Shown one piece after another: positions 1 to 5,254 of a stretch of DNA of 5,254 nucleotides (positions are counted from its first letter, which is position 1; each line of letters opens with the position of its first letter). The notes below the pieces were generated by a model, which was not told where the DNA came from, ran no database searches, and saw only the letters and a list, made by a program, of their open reading frames with translations. The stretch spans positions 1-5,254 of the forward strand of contig DUGS01000101.1 in the NCBI GenBank assembly GCA_013331265.1, in the 5' to 3' direction. The DNA comes from Methanosarcina sp. (GTDB lineage: Archaea > Halobacteriota > Methanosarcinia > Methanosarcinales > Methanosarcinaceae). The position numbers and the translations under genes are program-made.

Positions 1-2
1 AA

Positions 3-842
3 GGACACAAGCAGCACCGGATAAGAGCAGCAGGAAAAGAAGAAGAAACCGGAATCCTGCCCGCCCTCGTAAATGCACTCAAAAACGATCTTGGTCATGC
101 CCTTGAAGAAATTGAAGTAAAAGATGTCAGGATAGGTCTCGCCTATACAGGAGTCCTGCTTTCCGAAAACTACGGAGGTGTTGCCTGTACACCTCTTTAT
201 GAGTTTTCGGGCTGCCCTGCCCTCGGTTTTGCGGGCTCTTAGAAAGGTAAAACTGCAGATAAATTGCTTGAACTTGCCCTGTCGGAAAACCCACTTGAAG
301 CTGCAGTTGGAGTTGCAACTGCAAATGCGCTTTCCCATATGCTCAGCGACCTGAAACCTGAAAACTTCCCTGTTTCAAAAACAGATATTCTTGACCTAAT
401 AAAACCTGAAGATAAAGTTGCGATGGTAGGTTACTTCGGGCCTCTTGTCCCGAGGATACTGAAAATAACCGATAAGCTTACAGTCCTTGAAAAGCGTGAA
501 ATCGATGATCCTAAAACCAGGACCCTGCCTTCGGAAAAAGCCGGAGATGTTCTCCCCGCATCGGATGTGATTATCCTCAGTGCAAGTACCCTCGCCAACA
601 AGACTTTTGACGAACTTCTTTTATTCCGGGGTGCAGCAAGAGAAGTTGTCCTGCTCGGCCCAAGCGCGCCTCTCTATCCGGCACCGTTCTTTAGCAGAGG
701 CATTACTGCAATAATGGGGACCCGAATTATTGACCCCTTGACAATGCTTACGGTGGTCAGCGAGGCGGGAGGAACGAAAAAACTACATAAGTGCTGCGGA
801 GAGAAAGTTGCATTTAGGAAAAACGAACAAAAAGAAAAATAA
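3..842 (+). CDS. DUF364/DUF4213 putative heavy-metal-chelation protein, 5' partial, with in-frame TAG
   Basis: The reading frame is open from the window edge (first full codon at 3) to the TAA at 840-842 except for one TAG at 240-242. The part before the TAG (79 codons) reads as a DUF4213-type N-terminal domain, with segments such as VRIGLAYTGVLLS and NYGGVACTPLYEFSGCPALGF. The part after it (199 codons) carries the DUF364 domain: GYFGPLVPRI near 429-458, SASTLANKTFDELL near 579-620, GPSAPLYP near 660-680, and a C-terminal GGTKKLHKCCGEK near 768-806 whose His and Cys residues could bind metal. The family has a known fold and is annotated as putative heavy-metal chelation, but its reaction is not established. 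No ATG, GTG or TTG lies in this frame before the TAG, so the true start is upstream of the window. The first 15 codons are less family-like and could be a linker or a frame-shifted stretch. Whether the product is full length depends on how the TAG is read. Confidence 0.88.
240..242 (+). other. In-frame TAG: candidate pyrrolysine codon or nonsense mutation
   Basis: The codons read GCG GGC TCT TAG AAA GGT AAA ACT GCA GAT AAA. The frame continues without another stop for 199 codons of family-like protein. From memory of the family this site falls in an AGS-Leu-x-GK type segment, so TAG could be one base away from a TTG Leu codon. Methanosarcina decodes UAG as pyrrolysine through PylT and PylS without needing a special insertion element, so readthrough is possible. 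A recent nonsense mutation or a sequencing error is equally compatible with the bases. The other complete genes here end in TAA or TGA, which fits sparing use of TAG as a stop. Restart at TTG 264 is conceivable but has no well-placed ribosome binding site. Confidence 0.7.
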
Positions 843-867
843 GTCTGATTGGAATAAGGAAAAGAGC

Positions 868-899
868 AGGATCGATGTGATAATGAAAACATCGATCTT
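868..899. terminator. Inverted repeat between convergent genes, likely bidirectional terminator
   Basis: GATCGATGT (870-878) and ACATCGATC (889-897) form a perfect 9-bp stem with a 10-base loop. One G-T pair and one A-T pair extend it to 868/899. It lies in the 68-base gap between the DUF364 stop and the end of the convergent PGF-CTERM gene, so it could end or stabilise transcripts from both sides. There is no long T run directly after it on either strand, so a transcript-end hairpin or processing site is also possible. Confidence 0.55.
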
Positions 900-910
900 A
901 TGAATTTATG

Positions 911-1909
911 TTATGAACGCTTAAAACTAAAAAGAGATAAAATTCCCAAAATGGCCATTGTTGAAGTAAAGCCAGGCGTTTTATTGGTTGTTTTATTACC
1001 AGCAGCCCCTTCTTCGTTGCCTGATATGTTGGCATCATCATTTTCATTCACAATTGGGATCTCATCTTCGGGTAAAAGTCCTTCATCTACTGTTATGTAT
1101 CCTATATATTCAAAAACGACCGGTACGTCACTTATGCCTTCCTGCTCACAGCTTTCGTCTATTACCTGATATATTTCATCAATTAACGATTCATTTACTT
1201 TTTCAGAACTGTACCCCTCAAAACCTACTTTTAAATATCCGTTTATATTAGTTCCAAAGGTACTCACAGGACCACCGGATGAAGTAAAATACGGGTTAAC
1301 TACATAGTTATTACGAGTAAAATGAACAAGCGAATCTGTCCATTCCGCTTTTTCACTGGGATCTGTAATTACAGGCATTATTCCCCGAGCACCTACAAAC
1401 AACGGATTCTTCTTAGCTTCTTCAAAAATCTGAGGGCCATAGTCCGGCAAAGGAAGATCATCTTCGTCCTGTGCCCACATAAAAACCACAGGGATCTCAT
1501 TTATTCCCTCCTGCTCTTCACAATAAGCCTCAATTTTCGGATACATTTCGTCAATTCTGGAGTCATCTATTTCTCCTTTGTAGGCAGATCCCAACTCAAT
1601 TATTATTACATCACTGGCAGCAACGCCTGATATAGAGCGATCAAATTCGGAATATGACGGCCCTATTTTGTTAAGACTTAGCCAGCAATCTACAATTGAA
1701 TTTTTCCACTCCTGATCAATTGTTTCCGGTATGGTCCCCCTGTAAGCTATAAAAGAGGGATCATTTTCAAATTCCTTAATAGAATAAGAGATATCATCAG
1801 ATTCGGAATCATTCAATTCGCTATTATCTGCACTTGCAGAAATGCATAAAAAAATAGAAACAGAAATGAAAAGCATCAGCCATTTTCCAATATTCCTTCT
1901 TTTGAGCAT
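911..1909 (-). CDS. Secreted two-repeat surface protein with PGF-CTERM anchor
   Basis: This 332-residue protein begins with a signal peptide: MLKRRNIGKW, then a hydrophobic stretch to about residue 22, with likely cleavage after ASA at 27. Residues about 48-150 and 167-272 are two copies of one domain, each with an RGxxP motif, a tryptophan, and an ending like CE(E)QEGIxxxPVVF. An acidic, Asn/Thr-rich linker follows (about 275-311) with possible N-glycosylation sequons at N294, N305 and N309. The C-terminus is PGF at 312-314, a hydrophobic helix and a basic FKRS end. This layout matches the PGF-CTERM signal that archaeosortase A is thought to process for lipid anchoring at the cell surface. 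The ATG at 1909 is the only possible start in this stretch, because a TGA stop lies directly before it in frame. No strong ribosome binding site is visible. I do not recognise the repeated domain by name and assign no biochemical function. Confidence 0.9.
   Translation of the reverse strand: MLKRRNIGKWLMLFISVSIFLCISASADNSELNDSESDDISYSIKEFENDPSFIAYRGTIPETIDQEWKNSIVDCWLSLNKIGPSYSEFDRSISGVAASDVIIIELGSAYKGEIDDSRIDEMYPKIEAYCEEQEGINEIPVVFMWAQDEDDLPLPDYGPQIFEEAKKNPLFVGARGIMPVITDPSEKAEWTDSLVHFTRNNYVVNPYFTSSGGPVSTFGTNINGYLKVGFEGYSSEKVNESLIDEIYQVIDESCEQEGISDVPVVFEYIGYITVDEGLLPEDEIPIVNENDDANISGNEEGAAGNKTTNKTPGFTSTMAILGILSLFSFKRS
1094..1768 (-). repeat. Tandem duplication of a ~100-residue domain within the PGF-CTERM protein
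   Basis: Copy 1 spans about 1460-1768 (residues 48-150) and copy 2 about 1094-1411 (residues 167-272). Aligned by eye, NDPSFIAYRGTIP matches KNPLFVGARGIMP, EWKNSIVDCW matches EWTDSLVHFT, and DDSRIDEMYPKIEAYCEEQE matches NESLIDEIYQVIDESCEQE. Both end in GI-x-x-(I/V)PVVF. The copies have diverged at protein level and show no long DNA identity, so the duplication is old. Each copy keeps a Cys in the same place just before the QEGI segment (C130 and C254). Confidence 0.8.
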
Positions 1910-2297
1910 TCAAATCAGACCACACTGGTTATTTTAGATTTCTAATTCCTACTATTGTTTTAAGTCAATCTTAAAAATCAAGCATCAGAGAGTTTGTAAA
2001 AAATGAAATCTTTAGCAGTTTGGTGTTTTATGCTGCTGGCTTCAGAGTTCAACTGCACAATTTCCTTACGTAATACCATGGTAGAGCATAAAATACTTTT
2101 TAAATTTTTTAATAATATACTAATTTGCTTAAAACGAGAAACTATGACTCGAAGGATACACTTTTTTTGGAACCATATGGATTCAAGTTTGGAATAAATT
2201 GGGAATAGATTAATATTTATGAACGAATGGAAAGATAGAACCGGGAAGTAACGAACATCAAAAAACAAATTTGAAGAAGGTTCAGCCGCTAGAGAAA

Positions 2298-2320
2298 TTT
2301 ATTTATATATATAAAAAAAT
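2298..2320 (+). promoter_or_regulatory. Probable archaeal promoter (box A) for the methyltransferase gene
   Basis: The stretch contains TTTATATA at 2302-2309 within a run of alternating T and A, preceded by a purine-rich AGAGAAA that could act as a BRE. Transcription would start roughly 25 bases downstream, near 2330, leaving a leader of over 100 bases, which is common in Methanosarcina. A second TATAAAAA at 2419-2426 is a weaker candidate: it would leave almost no leader, which conflicts with the AGGGGT ribosome-binding-like sequence at 2434-2439. Confidence 0.55.
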
Positions 2321-2350
2321 AGAACTCTTTAGCACCTTTTTACAGTTATG

Positions 2351-2372
2351 AGTTATTTTGGGGAAAATAACT
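2351..2372 (+). promoter_or_regulatory. Perfect 9-bp hairpin with GGGG loop in the presumed 5' leader
   Basis: AGTTATTTT (2351-2359) and AAAATAACT (2364-2372) are exact reverse complements around a GGGG loop. If the gene is transcribed from the box A at 2302, this structure would lie in the untranslated leader about 75 bases before the start codon. It could be an RNA stability or control element, or the palindromic DNA site of a dimeric regulator. The sequence does not decide between them. Confidence 0.5.
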
Positions 2373-2446
2373 AAGAGAACTGATAATGTAGCAATTTTAG
2401 AGTGCATAAGGAAGAGGTATAAAAACAAAATTTAGGGGTAAAAAAT

Positions 2447-3223
2447 ATGTCGGCGAGACATGAAAATAAAGTGTCTGGAGTTTATGAAAAAAACAGGTCT
2501 GCGGGATATGAAAAAGAGATATTGAAACCAAAAAATGTATGGGAAGAGTTTTTTGCAGATAAGAGAAGTGGGGGTCACAGATCTTCAGCTGAAGAATTTC
2601 TTGCTATGGAGGCAAGGGAAAAATTATTCCATCTGGATGGCGGAAAAACCCTTCTTGACTTTGGGTGCGGAGCCGGGGAGCTTCTGGTTTACTATGCGCA
2701 GAAATATGAAAAAACGATAGGAGTTGACTTTTCTCCCTCCATGCTTGAGGAAGCAAGCAAAAGAATAAGGGAAAGAAATTGTAAAAATACAACTTTAATC
2801 CTGGCTGACGACAAAACTGTTTGGGACAAGCTGGACTCTTCCTTTAATCGAATAACTGCAGCTGGAGTATTTCAATACCTTACATATCAAGAAATAGATG
2901 ATTTTATTTTCAATGCATCAAAATACCTTAATGAAGAGGGCAAAATAGTATTGTTTGACATGCTGGACCCCCGTCTATACCCTTTATGGAAAATAGGGCT
3001 GTTTTCACAGGATAAAAGTTGCCGGAAAATATTATACAAAGCGGTTTGTGGGGTTAAAAATTCAATATCAACAAGCTTGAAAAAACGCCCGAGAGACATT
3101 TTGGGGTATTCCCATAATCCCAACAAAATTAAAAAAATTGCAAATAAAAATGGTTTTGAGATGATTTGTGTACAATCAATGTATTATGAATACAGATATC
3201 ATGCAATAATATTTCGGAGTTAA
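2447..3223 (+). CDS. Class I SAM-dependent methyltransferase
   Basis: This 258-residue cytoplasmic protein would transfer a methyl group from S-adenosylmethionine to an unidentified substrate. Motif I is LLDFGCGAGELL at residues 69-80. The acidic end of strand 2 that binds the SAM ribose is in GVDFSPSML (92-100), probably D94. Later Rossmann elements are FNRITAAGVFQYL (133-145) and the KYLNEEGKIVLFD segment (159-171). The C-terminal third (about 172-258) has a GYSHNPNKIKKIANKNGF segment and MYYEYRYHAI near the end, which likely shape the acceptor site. The N-terminal ~60 residues are charged and may form a lid. The ATG at 2447 is the first possible start after an in-frame TAA at 2420-2422, and AGGGGT sits 7 bases upstream as a moderate ribosome binding site. 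The acceptor cannot be told from sequence. The neighbouring FemAB-like gene suggests a surface polymer or small metabolite, which is inference. Confidence 0.92.
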   Translation: MSARHENKVSGVYEKNRSAGYEKEILKPKNVWEEFFADKRSGGHRSSAEEFLAMEAREKLFHLDGGKTLLDFGCGAGELLVYYAQKYEKTIGVDFSPSMLEEASKRIRERNCKNTTLILADDKTVWDKLDSSFNRITAAGVFQYLTYQEIDDFIFNASKYLNEEGKIVLFDMLDPRLYPLWKIGLFSQDKSCRKILYKAVCGVKNSISTSLKKRPRDILGYSHNPNKIKKIANKNGFEMICVQSMYYEYRYHAIIFRS

Positions 3224-3280
3224 ACGGCTGTTCAGATGGAGTTCAAATCAAACCTGCTTTCGGCAGATGAACGTAAAAAT

Positions 3281-3298
3281 TCATTTTATTTTTTGTTG
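3281..3298 (+). terminator. T-rich tract, possible terminator after the methyltransferase gene
   Basis: The tract TCATTTTATTTTTTGTTG lies about 60 bases after the methyltransferase stop. Archaeal RNA polymerase often terminates at T-rich stretches without a hairpin. If it works, the next gene needs its own promoter; if not, the two genes are cotranscribed across the 143-base gap. Confidence 0.3.
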
Positions 3299-3366
3299 AC
3301 GAAAAATTTTGGAACTGAGTCATTAATCACAGATAAGAATAATTATCTATTTGTACGGAGCCTAAA

Positions 3367-4374
3367 ATGGACGGAATTAAAGTTAGAGAATTATTGCCAT
3401 CTGAATACAAAGAATGGGATTTGCTTGTAGAAAAAGCTCAACCCGGCACACTTTTTCATACCAGTGAATGGCTTGAAATTTGCAGGGATGCCCTGTCAAT
3501 AGATCTAAAAATCTACGGCTGTTTTAGAAACGTCGAGCTTGTGGGAGGATGCCCCCTTTTTGTAAAGAATATCAGGGGGATATTGAAAGTGGCAACTTCA
3601 ACCTGTAGAATGACCAGCTACAGTGGACCTCTAATAAAAGAGAGTGCCAGCTCCAAAGCAAGTAAACGGACACAGGAAACTCATGAAATCCTCAATCCCC
3701 TCAGGGAATTTCTCTGCAAACAGGGATTTGACAGCATTCATCTTACGTTCTCTCCAGGCTTTGAGGATATAAGACCGTTTACGTGGAATGGATGGGATTC
3801 CGCCGTGCATTATACCCATTATCTGAATCTGAAAGAAAACATAGACAGCAACCTTTCAAGGGAAAGACAGATGGAACTTAAAACCGCAACTGAGGCAGGA
3901 CTTAAAACCAGGGCATGGAATGACCCTGAAACATATTACCGTCTGCTTTCATTGGCCTACGAAAAACAGAATTTAGAGCCTCCCTTGCCCAGAGAGTTCT
4001 ATGAAAGAGTTTTTAAGTTGATTCAGGAAAAAGACATTGGATATATGTTTATCTCAGAGACTCCTGAAGGTGAAGCTGTTGCAGCTCACTTAAATCTGTA
4101 CGGAAAGAAATGCGCTGTAATCTGGACCTCAGCCCTGAACCCTGATTTTGGTCATCTGGGCCCCATTGCTCTTCTGTATTATAATGAATTTCTTGACCTG
4201 AAGTCCCGAGACTTCAAATATATGAACGTAATGGCAGCAAATATTCCTGCATTTGTGGATTTTATTATGGGCTTTTCCCCCGAGCTAATTCCATACTATA
4301 GTGTGACCCTGGAGAGCAAAAAATATTCAATCGCGAAAACCCTGTACAAAACAATTCATAAGGAAACTTATTGA
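3367..4374 (+). CDS. FemAB-like GNAT-fold acyl/aminoacyl transferase
   Basis: This 335-residue protein resembles the FemAB / Acetyltransf_6 group, which uses tandem GNAT-like domains. The N-terminal half (about 1-155) has the LFHTSEWLEICRDAL segment (29-43) and GGCPLFVK (60-67), typical of the group. The second half holds NLSRERQMELKTATEAGLK (162-180), matching the usual Ser/Arg-rich helix and Ala-Gly-Leu step, followed by GYMFISETPEGEAVAAHLNL (225-244) and a GHLGPIALLYYNEF segment (262-275) in the acceptor domain. In bacteria, FemAB proteins add amino acids to peptidoglycan from aminoacyl-tRNA. Methanogens of this type lack such peptidoglycan, so the substrate is unknown, and relatives are often found in exopolysaccharide clusters. 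The start is firm: GGAG at 3357-3360 is 6 bases before the ATG, and an in-frame TAA lies at 3340-3342. No signal peptide or membrane helix is seen, so it should act in the cytoplasm. Confidence 0.88.
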   Translation: MDGIKVRELLPSEYKEWDLLVEKAQPGTLFHTSEWLEICRDALSIDLKIYGCFRNVELVGGCPLFVKNIRGILKVATSTCRMTSYSGPLIKESASSKASKRTQETHEILNPLREFLCKQGFDSIHLTFSPGFEDIRPFTWNGWDSAVHYTHYLNLKENIDSNLSRERQMELKTATEAGLKTRAWNDPETYYRLLSLAYEKQNLEPPLPREFYERVFKLIQEKDIGYMFISETPEGEAVAAHLNLYGKKCAVIWTSALNPDFGHLGPIALLYYNEFLDLKSRDFKYMNVMAANIPAFVDFIMGFSPELIPYYSVTLESKKYSIAKTLYKTIHKETY

Positions 4375-4394
4375 TATAAAACGAAGTTTCCTTA
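4359..4394. repeat. Perfect 11-bp inverted repeat spanning the end of the FemAB-like gene
   Basis: TAAGGAAACTT (4359-4369) and AAGTTTCCTTA (4384-4394) are exact reverse complements with a 14-base loop. The left arm lies in the last codons and the TGA stop (4372-4374) lies in the loop. It may protect the mRNA 3' end or help terminate transcription. No T run follows immediately on the + strand. Confidence 0.55.
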
Positions 4395-4440
4395 AAAAAT
4401 ATAAAGGTCGGAATTTTGATCCCGTTCCAAAATCCAGTGA

Positions 4441-4454
4441 TTTTTTCATTTTTT
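4441..4454 (+). terminator. Double T6 tract, likely terminator of the FemAB-like gene
   Basis: Two runs of six T (4441-4446 and 4449-4454) follow an imperfect inverted repeat, GGAATTTTG (4410-4418) against CAAAATCC (4428-4435) with one bulged A. A hairpin then T tract about 70 bases after the stop fits an archaeal transcription end on the + strand. A following A6 (4460-4465) can pair with the T tracts and serves as T-rich sequence for the opposite strand. Confidence 0.45.
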
Positions 4455-4459
4455 GATTG

Positions 4460-4520
4460 AAAAAAGAACCTCGTGCTGTTGCGATTCCATCGCAACTCCC
4501 AGAAAATCTTCGATTTTCTG
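4460..4520 (-). terminator. Hairpin pair then T run, possible terminator for the SIMPL gene
   Basis: Read on the minus strand, the two strong hairpins (4500-4520, then 4478-4496) are followed by a T6 run (complement of A at 4460-4465) after a spacer of about 12 bases. This is 185-245 bases past the SIMPL stop codon, so it would give a long 3' untranslated region unless an earlier end is used, such as near the weaker repeat at 4629-4658. Confidence 0.35.
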
Positions 4521-4658
4521 TGATCCCGAAGCGAAACTAACTACTAAAACCTATAAATTAGTCTGCTTGAGCGAAGCGAAACAGACCTCGTGCTCCCGAA
4601 GCGAAACTCGGGACACATTGACCTGAGAAGTTGCAAACAACATTCGTCATCTGCAACT
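4468..4658. repeat. Mosaic of short hairpins and repeated words between convergent genes
   Basis: Hairpins seen: GTTGCGAT/ATCGCAAC (4478-4496, 8 bp, 3-base loop), CAGAAAATC/GATTTTCTG (4500-4520, 9 bp, 3-base loop), GTCTG/CAGAC (4561-4586), TCCCGA/TCGGGA (4594-4613) and AGTTGCA/TGCAACT (4629-4658). Direct repeats: ACCTCGTGCT at 4468-4477 and 4585-4594, TCCCGAAGCGAAACT at 4524-4538 and 4594-4608, and the 11-mer CGAAGCGAAAC at 4527-4537, 4572-4582 and 4597-4607. No reading frame here looks like a gene. The pattern looks like a cluster of small palindromic intergenic elements, some inserted next to or within others. I recall similar spacers in Methanosarcina genomes but cannot name a family from the sequence. 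Confidence 0.75.
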
Positions 4659-4704
4659 CCTGATCATTTGTATACGTCGGTGCTCAAATTATAGTCCAAA
4701 TTTC

Positions 4705-5254
4705 TTATTCAATGTAGTACGTGACCTGCACTGACATTGAAACGGTAGACTCTCCCGGCTGAATAGGAGTGGAAGCTGCTCCTGAGGCCTTTTCTTCCAT
4801 TGGCATAGCGTAGTCGTAATATACTCTGGAACCGCTGTTTTCACTTACAGATGAAGTCTGCACGCCAGTAACATCAACCCCCAGGCTCTTAGCAAGCGTA
4901 GTGGCTTTTGATGATGCATCAGCTACTGCTTCACTCATCAGGCCTTCACGAAGCTGCTTTTGCATATCATCAGATACTGAGAAGGAAATGCTCCCAATCT
5001 CATTAGCTCCGGCGGCTGTGGACCTGTCAATGATCTCACTCAGTTTGTCGAGATTCGTGGTTGTGACCTGCACACTGTTGGATGCAGAGTAACCTGTGAT
5101 TGTTTGTGCCTTATCATAGTCGTATACCGGGTACACGGAAACATAAGATGTCTGTATTTCCTTGTCCTGCAGTCCCACTGCTTTGAGTTCTGCTATTACA
5201 GCACTCATAATGGCTGCATTTTCATCGGACGCTTCCTTTGCAGTTGCAGACTGA
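4705..5254 (-). CDS. SIMPL domain (DUF541) protein, N-terminus outside the window
   Basis: The frame is open from the window edge (first full codon at 5253) to the TAA at 4705-4707, giving 182 residues. Diagnostic SIMPL features appear in order: a helix ending in NAAIMSAVIAELKAVGLQ, the strand TSYVSVYPVYDYD, ITGYSASNSVQVTTTNLDKL, GANEIGSISFSVSD, the long helix around LMSEAVADASSKATTLAKSL followed by GVDV, and the closing strand STVSMSVQVTYYIE. The ATG at 5208 is internal, because the codons upstream (QSATAKEASDENAAI) continue the family helix. About 50 residues, including the expected signal peptide, are therefore missing here. Family members are usually exported or periplasmic proteins of about 230-250 residues that form oligomers; their precise role is poorly defined. 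A flexible segment near the end (SENSGSRVYYDYAMPMEEKASGAA at about 4772-4843) looks like a surface loop. It converges with the FemAB-like gene across the hairpin-rich spacer, so it is not in one operon with it. Confidence 0.92.
   Translation of the reverse strand, partial: QSATAKEASDENAAIMSAVIAELKAVGLQDKEIQTSYVSVYPVYDYDKAQTITGYSASNSVQVTTTNLDKLSEIIDRSTAAGANEIGSISFSVSDDMQKQLREGLMSEAVADASSKATTLAKSLGVDVTGVQTSSVSENSGSRVYYDYAMPMEEKASGAASTPIQPGESTVSMSVQVTYYIE

Larger units (their letters stand above)
1910..2446. other. AT-rich intergenic region between divergent genes
   Basis: About 540 bases separate the divergent starts at 1909 (-) and 2447 (+). I see no convincing gene. The longest minus-strand frame (1978-2268, 96 codons) has no recognisable family, no good ribosome binding site and the Phe/Ile/Lys/Ser composition of random AT-rich DNA. 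The right end holds a box A and a hairpin listed separately. Promoter elements for the minus-strand gene must lie near 1930-2120, where several AT-rich stretches occur (for example around 1965-1978 and 2086-2121), but none stands out. Confidence 0.6.

Noticed and set aside
127..324. Minus-strand reading frame beginning with a Gln-Leu repeat
   Set aside because: It is the complement of the Ala/Val/Thr-rich helix of the DUF364 gene (CTGCAGTTGGAGTTGCAAC and following); the repeat comes from codon choice in the real gene.
300..330. Palindromic GCAGTTG...CAACTGC sequence
   Set aside because: It lies inside conserved coding sequence (EAAVGVATANAL) and follows from the codons used there.
900..1630. 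Several + strand frames (900-1169, 988-1251, 1322-1630)
   Set aside because: All lie opposite the PGF-CTERM gene, which has a signal peptide, repeat structure and sorting tail; these frames have no family-like features.
1978..2268. 96-codon minus-strand frame in the divergent spacer
   Set aside because: It has no recognisable motif, no ribosome binding site and composition typical of random AT-rich DNA; a transposase remnant was considered but no catalytic pattern is visible.
3236..3430. 64-codon + strand frame between the methyltransferase and FemAB-like genes
   Set aside because: It overlaps the well-supported FemAB-like start by 64 bases in another frame, crosses a T-rich tract and resembles no known protein.
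4468..4658. CRISPR array or tRNA-like structure
   Set aside because: The repeated words are unevenly spaced, differ in length and sit in hairpins without uniform spacers; no cloverleaf with acceptor and T-arm consensus can be drawn.
5206..5208. ATG as the start of the SIMPL gene
   Set aside because: The family-like helix continues upstream in frame to the window edge (QSATAKEASDENAAI), so this Met is internal.

Overview
The window looks like a stretch of chromosome from a methanogenic archaeon, most likely Methanosarcina or a close relative. This is inferred from the protein content and style: a DUF364/DUF4213 putative heavy-metal-chelation protein, an exported protein ending in a PGF-CTERM archaeosortase-type tail, a SIMPL (DUF541) protein, a FemAB-like GNAT protein, AT-rich intergenic regions with a TTTATATA-type box A, and hairpin-rich spacers. 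No rRNA, tRNA, CRISPR array or intact insertion sequence was found.

Layout. Positions 3-842 (+) hold a DUF364/DUF4213 gene whose 5' end lies outside the window. It is interrupted by one in-frame TAG at 240-242, with family-like sequence on both sides. In a pyrrolysine-decoding methanogen this may be read as an amino acid; otherwise the gene is broken. A strong inverted repeat (868-899) lies between it and the convergent gene at 911-1909 (-). That gene encodes a secreted protein with two tandem copies of a domain of about 100 residues and a PGF-CTERM anchor. About 540 bases of AT-rich DNA (1910-2446) separate it from a divergent pair on the + strand: a class I SAM-dependent methyltransferase (2447-3223), with a box A and a perfect GGGG-loop hairpin in its presumed leader, and a FemAB-like acyl/aminoacyl transferase (3367-4374). 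A spacer of 330 bases (4375-4704) is packed with inverted repeats and repeated short words. It separates this pair from the convergent SIMPL gene (4705 to the window edge, -), which lacks its N-terminus here.

How the genes fit together. The methyltransferase and FemAB-like transferase could be a small module that modifies a surface glycopolymer or other envelope metabolite, but this is inferred from family habits and adjacency only. The PGF-CTERM protein and the SIMPL protein are probably exported. The DUF364 protein is cytoplasmic and its substrate is unknown. The most notable signals are the in-frame TAG, the duplicated-domain surface protein and the mosaic hairpin spacer. I did not find a clear new multi-gene system.
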